Part shown: positions 34,448 to 44,472 of the stretch, piece by piece
How the letters are laid out: every line of letters starts with the position of its first letter
Position numbering within the stretch: position 1 is the first letter of the stretch
DNA from: RFSX01 sp964567435
Lineage (GTDB): Bacteria; Bacteroidota; Bacteroidia; Chitinophagales; Saprospiraceae
Direction: 5' to 3'
Assembly: GCA_964567435.1 (NCBI GenBank)
Contig: CAZMMQ010000001.1
Coordinates: 62,001 to 126,000 of the forward strand
Length of the DNA stretch: 64,000 nucleotides
Translations under genes and position numbers: made by a program
Notes under the pieces: model-generated
Seen by the model: the letters and a program-made list of their open reading frames with translations, nothing else
What the model was told of the DNA's origin: nothing
The model's database searches: none

Positions 34448-34945
34448 CTACTCGAGTACTACGGATTTGGTCTTTGCCTTTCTGATGTCCACGGCAATAT
34501 TCTCTTTTAAGGTAGTGGCTAATGACAGTCCTACATAATCTACACTAACCGGAAATGATTTATGCTTTCTATCTACTAACACAGCAACTTGGACTTTCTT
34601 AGGTATATAAGCCATTAGAGGACGCATTGCATAATAGAGAGTTCGGCCCGTATTGGCAACATCATCTATGACGATGATATTCTTCTTATTAAGATTACTG
34701 ATTCCATCTAATTTTAATTCAATGTCAGTGGACAATGGATCAGCAGGGTTTAGTCTAAGAGTACCTACTGTTACTGGATAAGTTGATATCTTATTATAGT
34801 GAGCAGCCAACAAATTGGCGAAAGCCGTCCCATTGGAGTTTATTCCTAAGAATATCAGCTTCTTTACTTGAGAATTGTCTTCCAGAATCTCGTAAGATAG
34901 ACGTCTTATTTTTTGATTAATCTGTTTATTGTCTAGTATTTTCAT
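34448..34945 (-). CDS. pyrR: PyrR-like phosphoribosyltransferase
   Basis: 165 aa. The PRPP-binding motif IIVIDDVANTGRT is near residue 90, and VAVLVDRKHKSFPVSVDYVG matches the PyrR-specific region. PyrR acts as uracil phosphoribosyltransferase and, in many bacteria, as an RNA-binding attenuator of pyrimidine genes. No pyrimidine biosynthesis operon is next to it here; pyrF is 18 kb away without a visible leader. A general PRTase function is therefore as likely as regulation. Start is an ATG at 34945. Confidence 0.78.
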   Translation of the reverse strand: MKILDNKQINQKIRRLSYEILEDNSQVKKLIFLGINSNGTAFANLLAAHYNKISTYPVTVGTLRLNPADPLSTDIELKLDGISNLNKKNIIVIDDVANTGRTLYYAMRPLMAYIPKKVQVAVLVDRKHKSFPVSVDYVGLSLATTLKENIAVDIRKAKTKSVVLE

Positions 34946-35053
34946 GACTTAGTCGAATCTGTGATATTTCTGCGCTACAAAGGTATTTACTTATATTGGA
35001 TCATAATTACCTAAAAGAGTATTTTTCTTAGCACATTCAAGTAGATTGATAAT

Positions 35054-35533
35054 ATGAGAAGAGATTTAATAGCATTACCTGACGATTCAAGGGTATGGGT
35101 TTACCAAGCTGACCAATTTATTAGCGAATCTGCAACCGAACACTTAATGTCGAAGCTCTATAATTTTACAATGACTTGGTCCTCCCATGGTGCGGAATTA
35201 GATTCTTATGCCACTATTTTTCATTACATATTTTTGGTAGTAGTTGCAGATCCTCATCGCCTTCCGAGTGGATGCTCTATAGATGCCTCTGTTCATGTAA
35301 TAGAAGATCTAGGCAATCAATACAATCTGAATTTTATGGATCGGATGCAATTCGCCTATTTGAAAAATGACATTGTCCACACTATTCAAAGCAACGACTT
35401 AGGAGAAGCATATAGAAATGGATTGATCAACGATAACACTTTATTCTTTGATAATCTTGTCAATACTAAAGAGGCACTTTTAGAAAGATGGATCCTGCCA
35501 CTCAAAGAGAGTTGGCATACTAGATTTTTATAA
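35054..35533 (+). CDS. Conserved Bacteroidota protein of unknown function
   Basis: 159 aa, no signal peptide, no membrane segment. Visible segments are SRVWVYQADQFIS, LPSGCSIDASVHVIEDLG and a C-terminal WILPLKESWHTRFL. Similar proteins have been labelled ABC transporter ATPase in databases, but no Walker A or signature motif is present. It has its own start 109 bp from the divergent pyrR-like gene. I do not recognise a function. Confidence 0.7.
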   Translation: MRRDLIALPDDSRVWVYQADQFISESATEHLMSKLYNFTMTWSSHGAELDSYATIFHYIFLVVVADPHRLPSGCSIDASVHVIEDLGNQYNLNFMDRMQFAYLKNDIVHTIQSNDLGEAYRNGLINDNTLFFDNLVNTKEALLERWILPLKESWHTRFL

Positions 35534-35590
35534 CAGTAGTATTAAAAGATAAATTTGAAATTATTTATCAAATAATTTAGTTCAAAAGAT

Positions 35591-36055
35591 ATGCTAAAGA
35601 AAATCAAAAATATCCTAGGCATTGAAGGTGTAAAAATTGCCTTGTCCTGTCCTGAAGAAATTCCGAAAAATAGTAATACAATCAAAGGCGAAATACATCT
35701 AAGCTCAAAGTCCAAAAACACCATTAATAGTATTAGAATTAAACTGATTGAAAAATACAAAAGAGGTCGCCAAGAAGCAACACTTATAGACGAATACCTC
35801 CTAAGTGAAATGGAAATCGAAACCGATCTCCTATTAGAAGATGGGAAAAGCGAAACATTAAGCTTTAGCTTACCTATCACCTTGTTATTGTCAGACATGG
35901 ATAAATTAGCTAACAAGAACTTTATTGCAAAGGGATTAGTTGGCATAGCCAAGAAGGCTAAAAATGTAAAATCTTATTATAGGGTAGAAGTAGAAGCTTT
36001 TATAGATGATGTTCCTGTAAATGCTATAACCCAACAAAAAATAGAATTCACATAA
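35591..36055 (+). CDS. Spo0M-like arrestin-fold protein
   Basis: 154 aa. Beta-rich with KIALSCPEEIPKNSNTIKGEIHLSSK, and an alternating pattern suggesting the arrestin-like sandwich of the Spo0M family, here shorter than the Bacillus protein (about 260). No signal peptide. It lies 57 bp after the conserved 159-aa gene. The family call is moderate and no function can be assigned. Confidence 0.6.
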   Translation: MLKKIKNILGIEGVKIALSCPEEIPKNSNTIKGEIHLSSKSKNTINSIRIKLIEKYKRGRQEATLIDEYLLSEMEIETDLLLEDGKSETLSFSLPITLLLSDMDKLANKNFIAKGLVGIAKKAKNVKSYYRVEVEAFIDDVPVNAITQQKIEFT

Positions 36056-36059
36056 GTTT

Positions 36060-36971
36060 CTATTCGCTAGGATTCTTGTCTTTCCTCTTGTCTTCTATCA
36101 TCTTCAATATCTCTTCATCAGTCTTGCCGATATTTTCTAAAAGAAATTCTACATCATCTGCCAAATCATGATCTGGGTATGTTTTAATAAACTGGTTGTA
36201 AATTTCTTTGGCTTTAGCATCATCCTTCATATTGTTCTCTATGATGAAAGCTTTTAAAAACATAGCGGTTGGCGCCTTCTCGTAATTTGGATATCTCTCC
36301 AAAATCCAATCGTATAAGGATAAAGATTTTCCAAAGGTTCTTATAGATTTTGCTACTTCCGCTGACTTAAACAAGTTTTCAGCTGTTTGAGGTGAATCAG
36401 GATATCCAAGTGCAAAAGCCTCACAAGCATCTACATATTCCATAGCGGCATTCCTATTGATACCAGTGTTATCCACATCTATAAATAATTTTTCTCCAAG
36501 GCTTAGAATATAGTTATCAATAGAAGGCAGGCTATCAGCAATCATGGCTTTCACAGCAGCCATATTTCCAAAGCCAGAATGATTATCCTTAATACTCATA
36601 TACAAAGTATTTGCCGCTGACTCTTTTTTCATCTTTTTCATTAGACCCGCCAATTCATATATCTTGTCAGCATATCCAGCAGAACCCACAGATTCTTTTA
36701 TCAGAGGGAATAAAAAGGCTGCTTGCCTTGAAGAAATGTTTTGTTCTTTGGCAATCTGGTAACCATATTGAAGTAGGTCATTCTGTTTGGCCTTATCATT
36801 GACTGACTTAGTCTTATTCAGTACTTCTTTGATTAATTCATTTCCAGTAATTGGCGTAGGGTTTTGACTATAATTCTCCACCAATTCTTGGCTTAAGCCT
36901 AACGAATTATCATCTTCCTTACATGCAGCTATTAATACCAAGACTAGAATTAATGCAAATATTTTATTCAT
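36060..36971 (-). CDS. TPR-like lipoprotein
   Basis: 303 aa from the ATG at 36971; a further ATG 27 bp upstream would put nine residues before the signal and is unlikely. The lipobox is LIAAC with Cys near residue 17. The C-terminal half has helix-pair repeats (SLSLYDWILERYPNYEKAPTA, AKEIYNQFIKTYPDHDLADD) of the TPR type found in BamD- and YbgF-like proteins. It probably functions as a periplasmic scaffold. The end is highly charged (EEILKMIEDKRKDKNPSE). Confidence 0.78.
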   Translation of the reverse strand: MNKIFALILVLVLIAACKEDDNSLGLSQELVENYSQNPTPITGNELIKEVLNKTKSVNDKAKQNDLLQYGYQIAKEQNISSRQAAFLFPLIKESVGSAGYADKIYELAGLMKKMKKESAANTLYMSIKDNHSGFGNMAAVKAMIADSLPSIDNYILSLGEKLFIDVDNTGINRNAAMEYVDACEAFALGYPDSPQTAENLFKSAEVAKSIRTFGKSLSLYDWILERYPNYEKAPTAMFLKAFIIENNMKDDAKAKEIYNQFIKTYPDHDLADDVEFLLENIGKTDEEILKMIEDKRKDKNPSE

Positions 36972-37072
36972 ACCAAAATAGTGATCCAAGTGAAACAAAT
37001 AATAAGTAAATATAATATAAGAGAAATATAATACTAGAAAACAATATTGGATAATACACGTTTTGTCACATT

Positions 37073-38389
37073 ATGATGACTTTGTTCTGGCATAGAAGAG
37101 ACCTTAGGATAGAAGATAATTCTGGCTTATATCACGCCTTGAAGTCAGAAAAAAATGTACAACCAATATTCATTTTTGACAAGAATATACTTAGTAAGCT
37201 TAGCGATCAAGCAGATCCCAGGGTAAGTTTCATCCACCAAGAGCTGGAAAGAATTCAAGTTGAGCTTAATGATTATGGAGCAGAAATCTGGATCTTTATT
37301 GGCTCTCCAGTAAAGATATTCCAACATCTTATCCAAAAACATGATATAAAGAGTGTATACACTAATAGAGATTATGAAAGTTATGCTCTTGATAGAGATA
37401 ACAAAGTAAAAAAGCTATTGACAAAGAGTAATATTGCCATGAATACCTTCAAGGACCATGTCATTTTTGAAGGACAAGAAGTCTTAAAAAAAGATGGTCT
37501 TCCTTATACCGTCTTCACACCTTACAAAAGAACGTGGTTGGCGAAACTAAATAGCCAACATATGGGCCAAGATCTCTTTTACATTAAATCATATCCAACA
37601 TTGAAATATGCCTCTCATCTAGCAAAGAGGACATGTGATGAATACAGTTGCTCCCTTAGAGACCTTGGATTCCAACAATCACAGATTGTCATTCCATCTA
37701 AATCCGTAAGCCAGAATCTCATTTCTCAATATGCAGATAATAGAGATTTTCCTTCTATTAAAGGCACATCACGATTAGGAGTACATTATAGATTTGGAAC
37801 AATTAGTATTCGAGAGAAAGCGAGGAAAGCAATGAAGTTGTCAGACACATATCTATCAGAGCTAATCTGGCGGGATTTTTATAGCCAAATACTTCAAAAT
37901 TTCCCACATATAGAAAAAAACGCATTTCGATTAAAATATGAAAGAGTAGAGTGGCGTAATAACGAAGAGGAATTTGACGCTTGGTGCAAGGGTCAAACGG
38001 GCTATCCTATTGTAGATGCAGGTATGCGGGAATTGAATACTACAGGACATATGCACAATCGTGTACGTATGATAGTGGCCAGCTTTCTAACCAAACATTT
38101 ATTAATAGATTGGCGCTGGGGTGAAGCTTATTTCGCGGAAAAACTGCTCGACTTTGACTTAGCTAGCAATAATGGAGGATGGCAGTGGGCAGCAGGATGC
38201 GGCACAGATGCAGCACCTTATTTCAGGATATTCAACCCCACAACCCAAATGGAAAAATTTGACAAAGAAAAAAAGTATATAAAAAAGTGGGTGCCAGAGT
38301 GGGGGACTGATAAATACGTTCAACCTATTGTAGACCATAAGCTGGCTAGGGAAAGATGCCTGGCTACCTACAAGGTTGCCTTACAGTAA
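37073..38389 (+). CDS. phrB: Deoxyribodipyrimidine photolyase / cryptochrome
   Basis: 438 aa. It opens with the photolyase FWHRRDLRIEDN and has the FAD-binding C-terminal region with RLGVHYRFGTISIR, LIWRDFYSQIL, AWCKGQTGYPIVDAGMREL, NRVRMIVASFLTKHLLIDWRWGE and DLASNNGGWQWAAGCGTD. CPD photolyase activity, light-driven repair of pyrimidine dimers, is the most likely role. Its stop overlaps the convergent 479-aa gene by 9 nt. Start is one of two adjacent ATGs at 37073. Confidence 0.94.
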   Translation: MMTLFWHRRDLRIEDNSGLYHALKSEKNVQPIFIFDKNILSKLSDQADPRVSFIHQELERIQVELNDYGAEIWIFIGSPVKIFQHLIQKHDIKSVYTNRDYESYALDRDNKVKKLLTKSNIAMNTFKDHVIFEGQEVLKKDGLPYTVFTPYKRTWLAKLNSQHMGQDLFYIKSYPTLKYASHLAKRTCDEYSCSLRDLGFQQSQIVIPSKSVSQNLISQYADNRDFPSIKGTSRLGVHYRFGTISIREKARKAMKLSDTYLSELIWRDFYSQILQNFPHIEKNAFRLKYERVEWRNNEEEFDAWCKGQTGYPIVDAGMRELNTTGHMHNRVRMIVASFLTKHLLIDWRWGEAYFAEKLLDFDLASNNGGWQWAAGCGTDAAPYFRIFNPTTQMEKFDKEKKYIKKWVPEWGTDKYVQPIVDHKLARERCLATYKVALQ

Positions 38390-39820
38390 TTCATCAATTT
38401 TTTCCAGGAGCCAAGACTTGTTAAAAACGGCATTGTTCTTCTCTATTTCTTCTCTAAGTTTTCTTAACTGATGCTTGGAATGTCTTACTCCTAATAATTT
38501 CTTGAGATAAGAAGCAAATGAAATTAATTTAACTTTTCTATCCGCCTCAATTGACTTTTCTCGTCTCAGAAAAACTAAAAATGAATTAATTGAAAGTACT
38601 AAGGGCTCAAATTCATCTAACTCATAATAAGAAGCTAACAGATAATTCCTAGAGTTAACGTTATACCAAATGTCTTCGTAATTCACCTTATTAAGATATA
38701 AAAGTACACTTGAATAATCCTTCTTGTGAAAAGCAACTCTTGCTAAACAAAAATTCACTGCATTATCTCGTAGTGACTCTTTTAAAAGCTTCGATTTATT
38801 CTTTATGAATGACTCAATTATCTCGAATTCAGACAATCGTAGTCCTGCAACAACATAATTTCTAAACGTTGTTGGAGACAAAAAACCCTTTTCTAGGATA
38901 ACTTCTTCTTCAATCGCCCAGTCATAAAGAGCTAAGATTTCTTTCAAAGCTTTCTTCTTACCCGTATTTACATTCTTTATAACATAACTAAGTAAGGCAT
39001 CTGCAATTTCTTTTTGTTCAACAATTCCAAAATTCTGAATTTCTTCTTCGACTAACTTCTTTAGCTCAACGTATACTTTTTCACCTGCCTGATTTGAAAG
39101 AAGTTGATACATTAAATGATAAATCTTAACTGCAGGGACTGAATCAAATTTTTCACTTGCTACCAATTCCTGGATTTTAGAAATATCAATCTTAAAATCA
39201 ATGTTATATAACTTTCTCCATGTCAAAACATCTGTTGCGAAGCGCAGTTTTTCTATGATATAGAATGCGTCCAAATTCGTTGAAAGCTCATCATAAATCT
39301 CAAAAGTTACGGATTGAGAAATTTTTGCCTTCTTCCTTTCATCATTGCTTACTAAAGATTGTAGGTTTCTATTATAAAAATACCTATTGAGAAAATAGTC
39401 TGATGATTGTTCTAGTGTTCTAGAAAGGTATCTATTTGATTTTTTGGTTTGTTTCTCTATCAGACTCTTTAAGTCCTTTTCCTTAATAGCCACCAATAAT
39501 AGGTTGGCTTTAAGCAGTTTAGATTTTTCCAATTGCTCATTCACAAGAAAATTTTCACATCGTTCTAGCGTATCATTACATAACTTTCTGAATTTGAGAT
39601 CATTATACTTTTCACTTCTCTCCAATATTTGATGCCAAATTTCTTCTTTAGATAAGATTCTACCCTCTCCTCCAGTCTTTATTATTTCTACTAAATAGGA
39701 TACTAAATCAGTGATGCTTTGATTTACATTGAAGTAGGGAGACTTGATGAATTTCAAAAACCTATTAAGATCTTTGCGCTCAAGAGTCAACAAAATAGAA
39801 TATATACGTGTACTTATCAC
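38381..39820 (-). CDS. Helical-repeat protein of unknown function (479 aa)
   Basis: Start GTG at 39820. No signal peptide. The opening LLTLERKDLNRFLKFIKSPYFNVN, then helix-rich sequence with little Gly or Pro, resembles a class of roughly 500-residue Bacteroidota proteins in which the first helix carries a LxxxE..F..F pattern. The rest looks like TPR-type alpha-helical hairpins. A similarly built 511-aa protein lies at 58300-59835. Function is unknown; protein-protein interaction is a reasonable guess. Confidence 0.75.
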   Translation of the reverse strand: MISTRIYSILLTLERKDLNRFLKFIKSPYFNVNQSITDLVSYLVEIIKTGGEGRILSKEEIWHQILERSEKYNDLKFRKLCNDTLERCENFLVNEQLEKSKLLKANLLLVAIKEKDLKSLIEKQTKKSNRYLSRTLEQSSDYFLNRYFYNRNLQSLVSNDERKKAKISQSVTFEIYDELSTNLDAFYIIEKLRFATDVLTWRKLYNIDFKIDISKIQELVASEKFDSVPAVKIYHLMYQLLSNQAGEKVYVELKKLVEEEIQNFGIVEQKEIADALLSYVIKNVNTGKKKALKEILALYDWAIEEEVILEKGFLSPTTFRNYVVAGLRLSEFEIIESFIKNKSKLLKESLRDNAVNFCLARVAFHKKDYSSVLLYLNKVNYEDIWYNVNSRNYLLASYYELDEFEPLVLSINSFLVFLRREKSIEADRKVKLISFASYLKKLLGVRHSKHQLRKLREEIEKNNAVFNKSWLLEKIDELL

Positions 39821-40026
39821 AGGATAAATATAAATTTTAATATATATGTATTATATTGTAAATCAATTGCATATATAATAGGATTTACTTTTATTCGATT
39901 ATGGTTAGGCAGCTAAACTTCAATTTCAAACGATATTATATAAATAATTGATAATCAGTAAGATAAAGATTGAATTAAATGGGGATTAAAATCTGGTTTT
40001 AGTTAAAGATTTTAAAGATTGCTGGT

Positions 40027-40034
40027 TATATTTG
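40027..40034 (+). promoter_or_regulatory. Candidate -7 box of the dockerin/T9SS gene
   Basis: TATATTTG matches TAnnTTTG and ends 28 bp before the ATG at 40063. No convincing -33 TTTG was found at the expected distance. Confidence 0.3.
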
Positions 40035-40062
40035 TTGGATTAAAACATTACACACAAACACG

Positions 40063-42516
40063 ATGAGGCTAATATTTGCCTTTATAGTACTATTCTTCTC
40101 TGCTTCATTGAGTGCTCAACTCAACGAGAAGACTTTGTTTGTTGATGTAAAAGTCAATGAAACAACTCAAATTGAGATTAATTCATTGATTATTCCTACT
40201 ATAAAAAGCCATGATTACAGTTTAACTGATTCTATAGGTTTTGACCCAGTACCTACAAGTACAAATACTTATGTTCTTAATTATCAAAGTGCTAGTGGTT
40301 ATTTAGGAGATATTTCTACAGTCATTGAATACACAGAACCATCCTCCATTTCTGGCATATCGCAGAAGAATTATATGGTGCTTAATGTTCAGTCTCGTCC
40401 ATCTGTTGTAACAGCGAATGACGATCAAATCCTGCACCAAGGAAATGCTTTATCCATTAATCCACTCATTAACGATAATACTACAGAAGATAGCCTGACT
40501 ATAATTAAAATAGGATTTGTTTCTGGTGGATCTGCCACAATTGTGAATGGAGAGACAATTGAGTACTTCCCTTCAGATGCTAACGGATTTATAAAGTACT
40601 TCGTGGAAGATGAGATGGGGTCGGTAAACAGTGCGACCATACATCTTAGTGAAGAAAACGGTGATGCTTCAGAAACTTATAATCTTTTCGGAGAAGAGAT
40701 GGAAGGTTTGACATTGATTTTACCTTCATCGGAATTTAGTATTGCCGTAGCTCCATCTGATGGTGAGATAATCCAAACTTCTACTGATCATGTCTGGTAT
40801 TATACCCCTGACGCCGGTTTTACTGGTTTAGAGAATATTACTTTTTCTTCATCATCAGGAGGGAATCTGGAATATACTATCGATGTTCTTCCGTCAGGTA
40901 CTACTAACAGCCCTGTAGTAGATGATGCACTCTATGTGGTTACAGATGGTACTGTTTCCTTTGATGTCTTAGCAAATGATTACAATCCAAACGCAGTTAT
41001 TATCAATTTTTCAAGTGAGTTGACTGAAATATCTGCTGGAGTCTACCAATATACACCGCCAACTGGCTTTGAAGGAGATAAGTTTTTTGAATATACTGTC
41101 TTTACAGGCACACAAGTTTTCGTAGGTGAAATAACGATTCATGTGAACGATTTTGCGCCGACTAATGATGTGAACTATGAGTTTCAAATCATAGAGAATC
41201 ATGATTTAGTAATCATTCATCAAACACCTACTACTGACTATTTTTTAACAGAAGTAGTCGCTCCAACTTTTGGCTCTATCACTATTTTGGATGAATTTGG
41301 AGAAGCAGTTTTAGAGTGCGACACCTTAAGCGGAGCTAACACTTTAATTTATACGCCTAATACGAATTTTTCAGGCTTAGATGAATTTGACTTAGAATAT
41401 TGTACAGAGACTGGGATTTGTGAAATACTTAAAATAGATATTCTTGTAGAATCATCAGACCACACAGAATGTCTTTGCCTTGAGGATTGTGTATACCCAG
41501 GAGATCATAATGATGACGGCAGAGTAGACATGCTTGACATATTGGATTTGGGAGTCAATTCCGGTGAAGGAGGTTTCGAAAGAAATAATGATTTCGATGA
41601 GATTTGGACGGGTCAACATAGTGCAAATTGGGGTTATGGACAAATAGGTACTGGCGTTGATTTGAAATGTGGTGATTCAGATGGTGATGGAGTAATAGAT
41701 GTATTTGATTTCCAAGCTGTATCAGATAATTATGGTCAATTACATCATCTTCAATCTGAAATTGTAGCTGCAACAACTGATATTCCAATTTATTTTGTAC
41801 CACACCAAACGGAAGTTGATTCAGGTGAAGTGTTATTTATAGATATTGTAGTTGGAGATAATGCATTTCCCGCTATTGATATGAATGGGCTTGCATTCTC
41901 TTTCTTTATTGCACCAGAGCTTATGGATTCCTCTAGTGTAGAATTTAATTTAGCGCAGGATAATTGGATGTCATTCCAGAGTCCTCTTACTGATTTTAGC
42001 ACAACACCTACTGATGGTCAAGTTGATATTTCTGTTACAAGACTTGGAAATACTGGTGCAGATGGAATTGGAATTATTGGTACTTTAGAATTTATAGTTG
42101 AAGACGAAATAATTGGTCTGAGACGTTCAGCAGAAAAGAATAGTTCCCTAATCACTTTGAAAAACATCATCTCAGTAAACAAATTTGGTGAAAGAGTTAG
42201 ACATCCAGATTACATACAAAGAATTACGATAGATGGAACAAATCAAGAGATAGTTGATTCTGAAAAAATAACGCTTCAAGACGACATTTCTACTTTCCCG
42301 AATCCAACATCTGGATTGCTAAATATTGTGTCAAAAACTTTTTCAATTGACAAAGTTGAAGTCATTAATATACTAGGAGAGAGAATATACCAAGTCAATA
42401 CACTAAGCAGTGAGATAAAAATTGACTTATCGGATTATGACTCAGGCTTATACTTCATCAAAATAACCAGTGGAGAAGAGACAACAACCCAACTTGTCAA
42501 TAGAGTTGAACCTTAA
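40063..42516 (+). CDS. Secreted dockerin-containing protein with T9SS sorting domain
   Basis: 817 aa. A signal peptide (residues 1-18, ending SASLSA) is followed by Ig- or cadherin-like beta repeats (YTPDAGFTGLENITF, YTPNTNFSGLDEFDL type). A dockerin-like pair of calcium loops follows: DHNDDGRVDMLD at 481-492 and DSDGDGVIDVFD at 538-549. The last about 75 residues (from FPNPTSG at about 745) are a type A sorting domain, with LGERIYQVN and GLYFIKITSG. It is therefore exported by the type IX system to the surface. There are no enzyme motifs; adhesion or assembly is likely. Confidence 0.9.
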   Translation: MRLIFAFIVLFFSASLSAQLNEKTLFVDVKVNETTQIEINSLIIPTIKSHDYSLTDSIGFDPVPTSTNTYVLNYQSASGYLGDISTVIEYTEPSSISGISQKNYMVLNVQSRPSVVTANDDQILHQGNALSINPLINDNTTEDSLTIIKIGFVSGGSATIVNGETIEYFPSDANGFIKYFVEDEMGSVNSATIHLSEENGDASETYNLFGEEMEGLTLILPSSEFSIAVAPSDGEIIQTSTDHVWYYTPDAGFTGLENITFSSSSGGNLEYTIDVLPSGTTNSPVVDDALYVVTDGTVSFDVLANDYNPNAVIINFSSELTEISAGVYQYTPPTGFEGDKFFEYTVFTGTQVFVGEITIHVNDFAPTNDVNYEFQIIENHDLVIIHQTPTTDYFLTEVVAPTFGSITILDEFGEAVLECDTLSGANTLIYTPNTNFSGLDEFDLEYCTETGICEILKIDILVESSDHTECLCLEDCVYPGDHNDDGRVDMLDILDLGVNSGEGGFERNNDFDEIWTGQHSANWGYGQIGTGVDLKCGDSDGDGVIDVFDFQAVSDNYGQLHHLQSEIVAATTDIPIYFVPHQTEVDSGEVLFIDIVVGDNAFPAIDMNGLAFSFFIAPELMDSSSVEFNLAQDNWMSFQSPLTDFSTTPTDGQVDISVTRLGNTGADGIGIIGTLEFIVEDEIIGLRRSAEKNSSLITLKNIISVNKFGERVRHPDYIQRITIDGTNQEIVDSEKITLQDDISTFPNPTSGLLNIVSKTFSIDKVEVINILGERIYQVNTLSSEIKIDLSDYDSGLYFIKITSGEETTTQLVNRVEP

Positions 42517-42559
42517 TCCTGTCTCGAGAGTTCTTTGTTTATCTATAACGAGCAAAAAT

Positions 42560-43267
42560 TCACAACTTATTTTGCTCCACGATTTTCAATAAATCCTCTT
42601 TATAATTTTTACCAATAGGAATGTGCTTAGGCTTACCACCTTCCATAATTTCAATGGAATTGCCTACGACTGCTTTTATCTGTTGAATATTCACGATATA
42701 AGATCGATGTACTCTCATGAATATATCTGAAGGTAATTTTACTTCGAGACTCTTCATCGTTTGTAAAGCGATTATTCGACCTTCTGATTTTTTAATAATC
42801 ACATAATCCTTTAGTCCTTCTACATAAAGGATTTCTGTGAAATGTACTTTCATTAATTTCTTATCTGCCTTGACAAAGAAGAAATCATCTGCGGAAGTAC
42901 TCATTGAATCACCCTGCAGGCCTGACTTAACTTTATTGACTGCTTTTAAGAATCTATCAAAAGCAATAGGCTTCATAAGGTAGTCAACTGCATTTAATTC
43001 AAATCCTTCTACAGCATATTCAGCATAAGCAGTAGTAAAAATTATCTTAGGAGGATTTGTTAAGCTCTTTATCCACTCAATACCAGTCATTTGAGGCATT
43101 TGGATATCCAGAAAGATCAAATCTACTTTCTCCTTCTGTAGTGTATCATTAGCATCAATGGCGTTATCACATTTAGCTACGACCTCCATATCAGATATTT
43201 TCTCGATATAGTTTTCGATAATATCGTGTGCAAGTGGTTCATCGTCAACAATCATTACTTTGAGCAT
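42560..43267 (-). CDS. LytTR response regulator
   Basis: 235 aa. The receiver has the acidic pair near D8/D9 and the phospho-acceptor D54 in LIFLDIQMPQM, with a later K in DYLMKP. The DNA-binding part is LytTR (FVKADKKLMKVHFTEILYVEG, DIFMRVHRSYIVN). It lies 24 bp downstream of the sensor kinase gene and is its obvious partner. Targets are not known. Confidence 0.94.
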   Translation of the reverse strand: MLKVMIVDDEPLAHDIIENYIEKISDMEVVAKCDNAIDANDTLQKEKVDLIFLDIQMPQMTGIEWIKSLTNPPKIIFTTAYAEYAVEGFELNAVDYLMKPIAFDRFLKAVNKVKSGLQGDSMSTSADDFFFVKADKKLMKVHFTEILYVEGLKDYVIIKKSEGRIIALQTMKSLEVKLPSDIFMRVHRSYIVNIQQIKAVVGNSIEIMEGGKPKHIPIGKNYKEDLLKIVEQNKL

Positions 43268-43291
43268 TTCATCTTTGTTTTGTGATAATAA

Positions 43292-44341
43292 TTAAGTTAG
43301 ATTTATTTCCAGTGCAACATGATAGAAATCATTAGCATCATTAATTTCTAGAATGTGCTTGTTAGGATACAAAAGTTTTAATCTTCGTTTGACATTTTCT
43401 AATCCTATACCCCCAGACTTACTACCATTAATAGGCTGCAACACATTTTTTGGCTTAGAATTCTTAATATCCAAGCTCACTGATGCATCATCCAGGGTCA
43501 GTTGTGCATTAACATAGCCAGCTTTAATATGACTATCCAATCCATGTTTGAAGGAGTTTTCCAAAAACGGAATAAACATTAATGGCGCTATTCTTTGTTG
43601 TTGCGGCTTACCTTGAATATCGAAATTAATCTGAAAGCGTTCTCCTTGTCTTAATTTCTCTAACTCTATGTAATTAATAACATAGTTTATCTCTTTTTCA
43701 AGAGATACTTCCTTTTCATTGCTTTCATAAAGCATGTATCTCATCATCTCAGATAATCTTAACACAATTTCTGGTGCCAAATCAGATTTTTTAAGTGTGA
43801 GTGCATATAGATTATTGAGTGTATTAAAAAAGAAATGTGGATTAATCTGCGATTTGAGAAACTTGAGTTCGGATTGCAAATTCTGACTTTGAAGTTCCCG
43901 TTTCTCATTTTGTAATCCCAACCAATCTGTAGTCACCTTATATCCAGTAGAGGTCAATCCTACTAGTAAAAGACTGAGAAAAATAATTATTCTGTTATTT
44001 AGAATATCAGATACAAATTCAGGATTGTCTTGATATAAGATAATGGTTGAAAGTGTTTGGATTGGTGTAACAAGCAATACCAACACTATAATACTTAACA
44101 CATAGTAAACTAGATTCCGTTTCTGCAGTATGTTGGGTATGAGGTATAAGATATTTATGTAAACGATTAGGATATAGAAAGATATATCCATCAGCTTATC
44201 GATGAGAATAAACCATATAGGGTATTCAGTCTTATCAATGAGTACCATAAAAAAGTAGAACATAACCCAAAAGCTAAAGTGGAAAAATCCCTTGCTTTTG
44301 AGGAGGTCCTCCCTGAAATCCTTATAGTCTACCCAGTTCAC
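43292..44341 (-). CDS. LytS-like sensor histidine kinase
   Basis: 349 aa. About four membrane segments in residues 20-135 form the sensory part without an extracellular domain. The His_kinase domain begins with LKSQINPHFFFNTLNNLY, with the phospho-acceptor H169; the ATPase region shows an N-box (FLENSFKHG) and GGIGLENVKRRL. Start is GTG at 44341. It is the first gene of a two-gene operon with the LytTR regulator. Confidence 0.93.
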   Translation of the reverse strand: MNWVDYKDFREDLLKSKGFFHFSFWVMFYFFMVLIDKTEYPIWFILIDKLMDISFYILIVYINILYLIPNILQKRNLVYYVLSIIVLVLLVTPIQTLSTIILYQDNPEFVSDILNNRIIIFLSLLLVGLTSTGYKVTTDWLGLQNEKRELQSQNLQSELKFLKSQINPHFFFNTLNNLYALTLKKSDLAPEIVLRLSEMMRYMLYESNEKEVSLEKEINYVINYIELEKLRQGERFQINFDIQGKPQQQRIAPLMFIPFLENSFKHGLDSHIKAGYVNAQLTLDDASVSLDIKNSKPKNVLQPINGSKSGGIGLENVKRRLKLLYPNKHILEINDANDFYHVALEINLT

Positions 44342-44454
44342 AGTAGAAAGTTGTTACAATTTTTTCGAATGAGAATACATGTTTAGACAAAATAGGGCAA
44401 AAATCCGACTTCCAACAAATAAGTATAATGGCTTAATTCAAACAGATTTTCTCG

Positions 44455-44472
44455 GAACTTAATCATAAGTTC
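44455..44472. promoter_or_regulatory. Inverted repeat upstream of folE
   Basis: GAACTTA-ATCA-TAAGTTC is a perfect 7-bp inverted repeat 41 bp before the folE ATG. It could be an operator or the start of a 5' hairpin; AT-rich context lowers confidence. Confidence 0.3.

Noticed and set aside
34448..34945. PyrR attenuator site near the gene
   Set aside because: No pyrimidine operon or leader hairpin adjacent; no binding site found.
35054..35533. ABC transporter ATPase label sometimes used for this family
   Set aside because: No Walker A, signature or Walker B is present in 159 residues.
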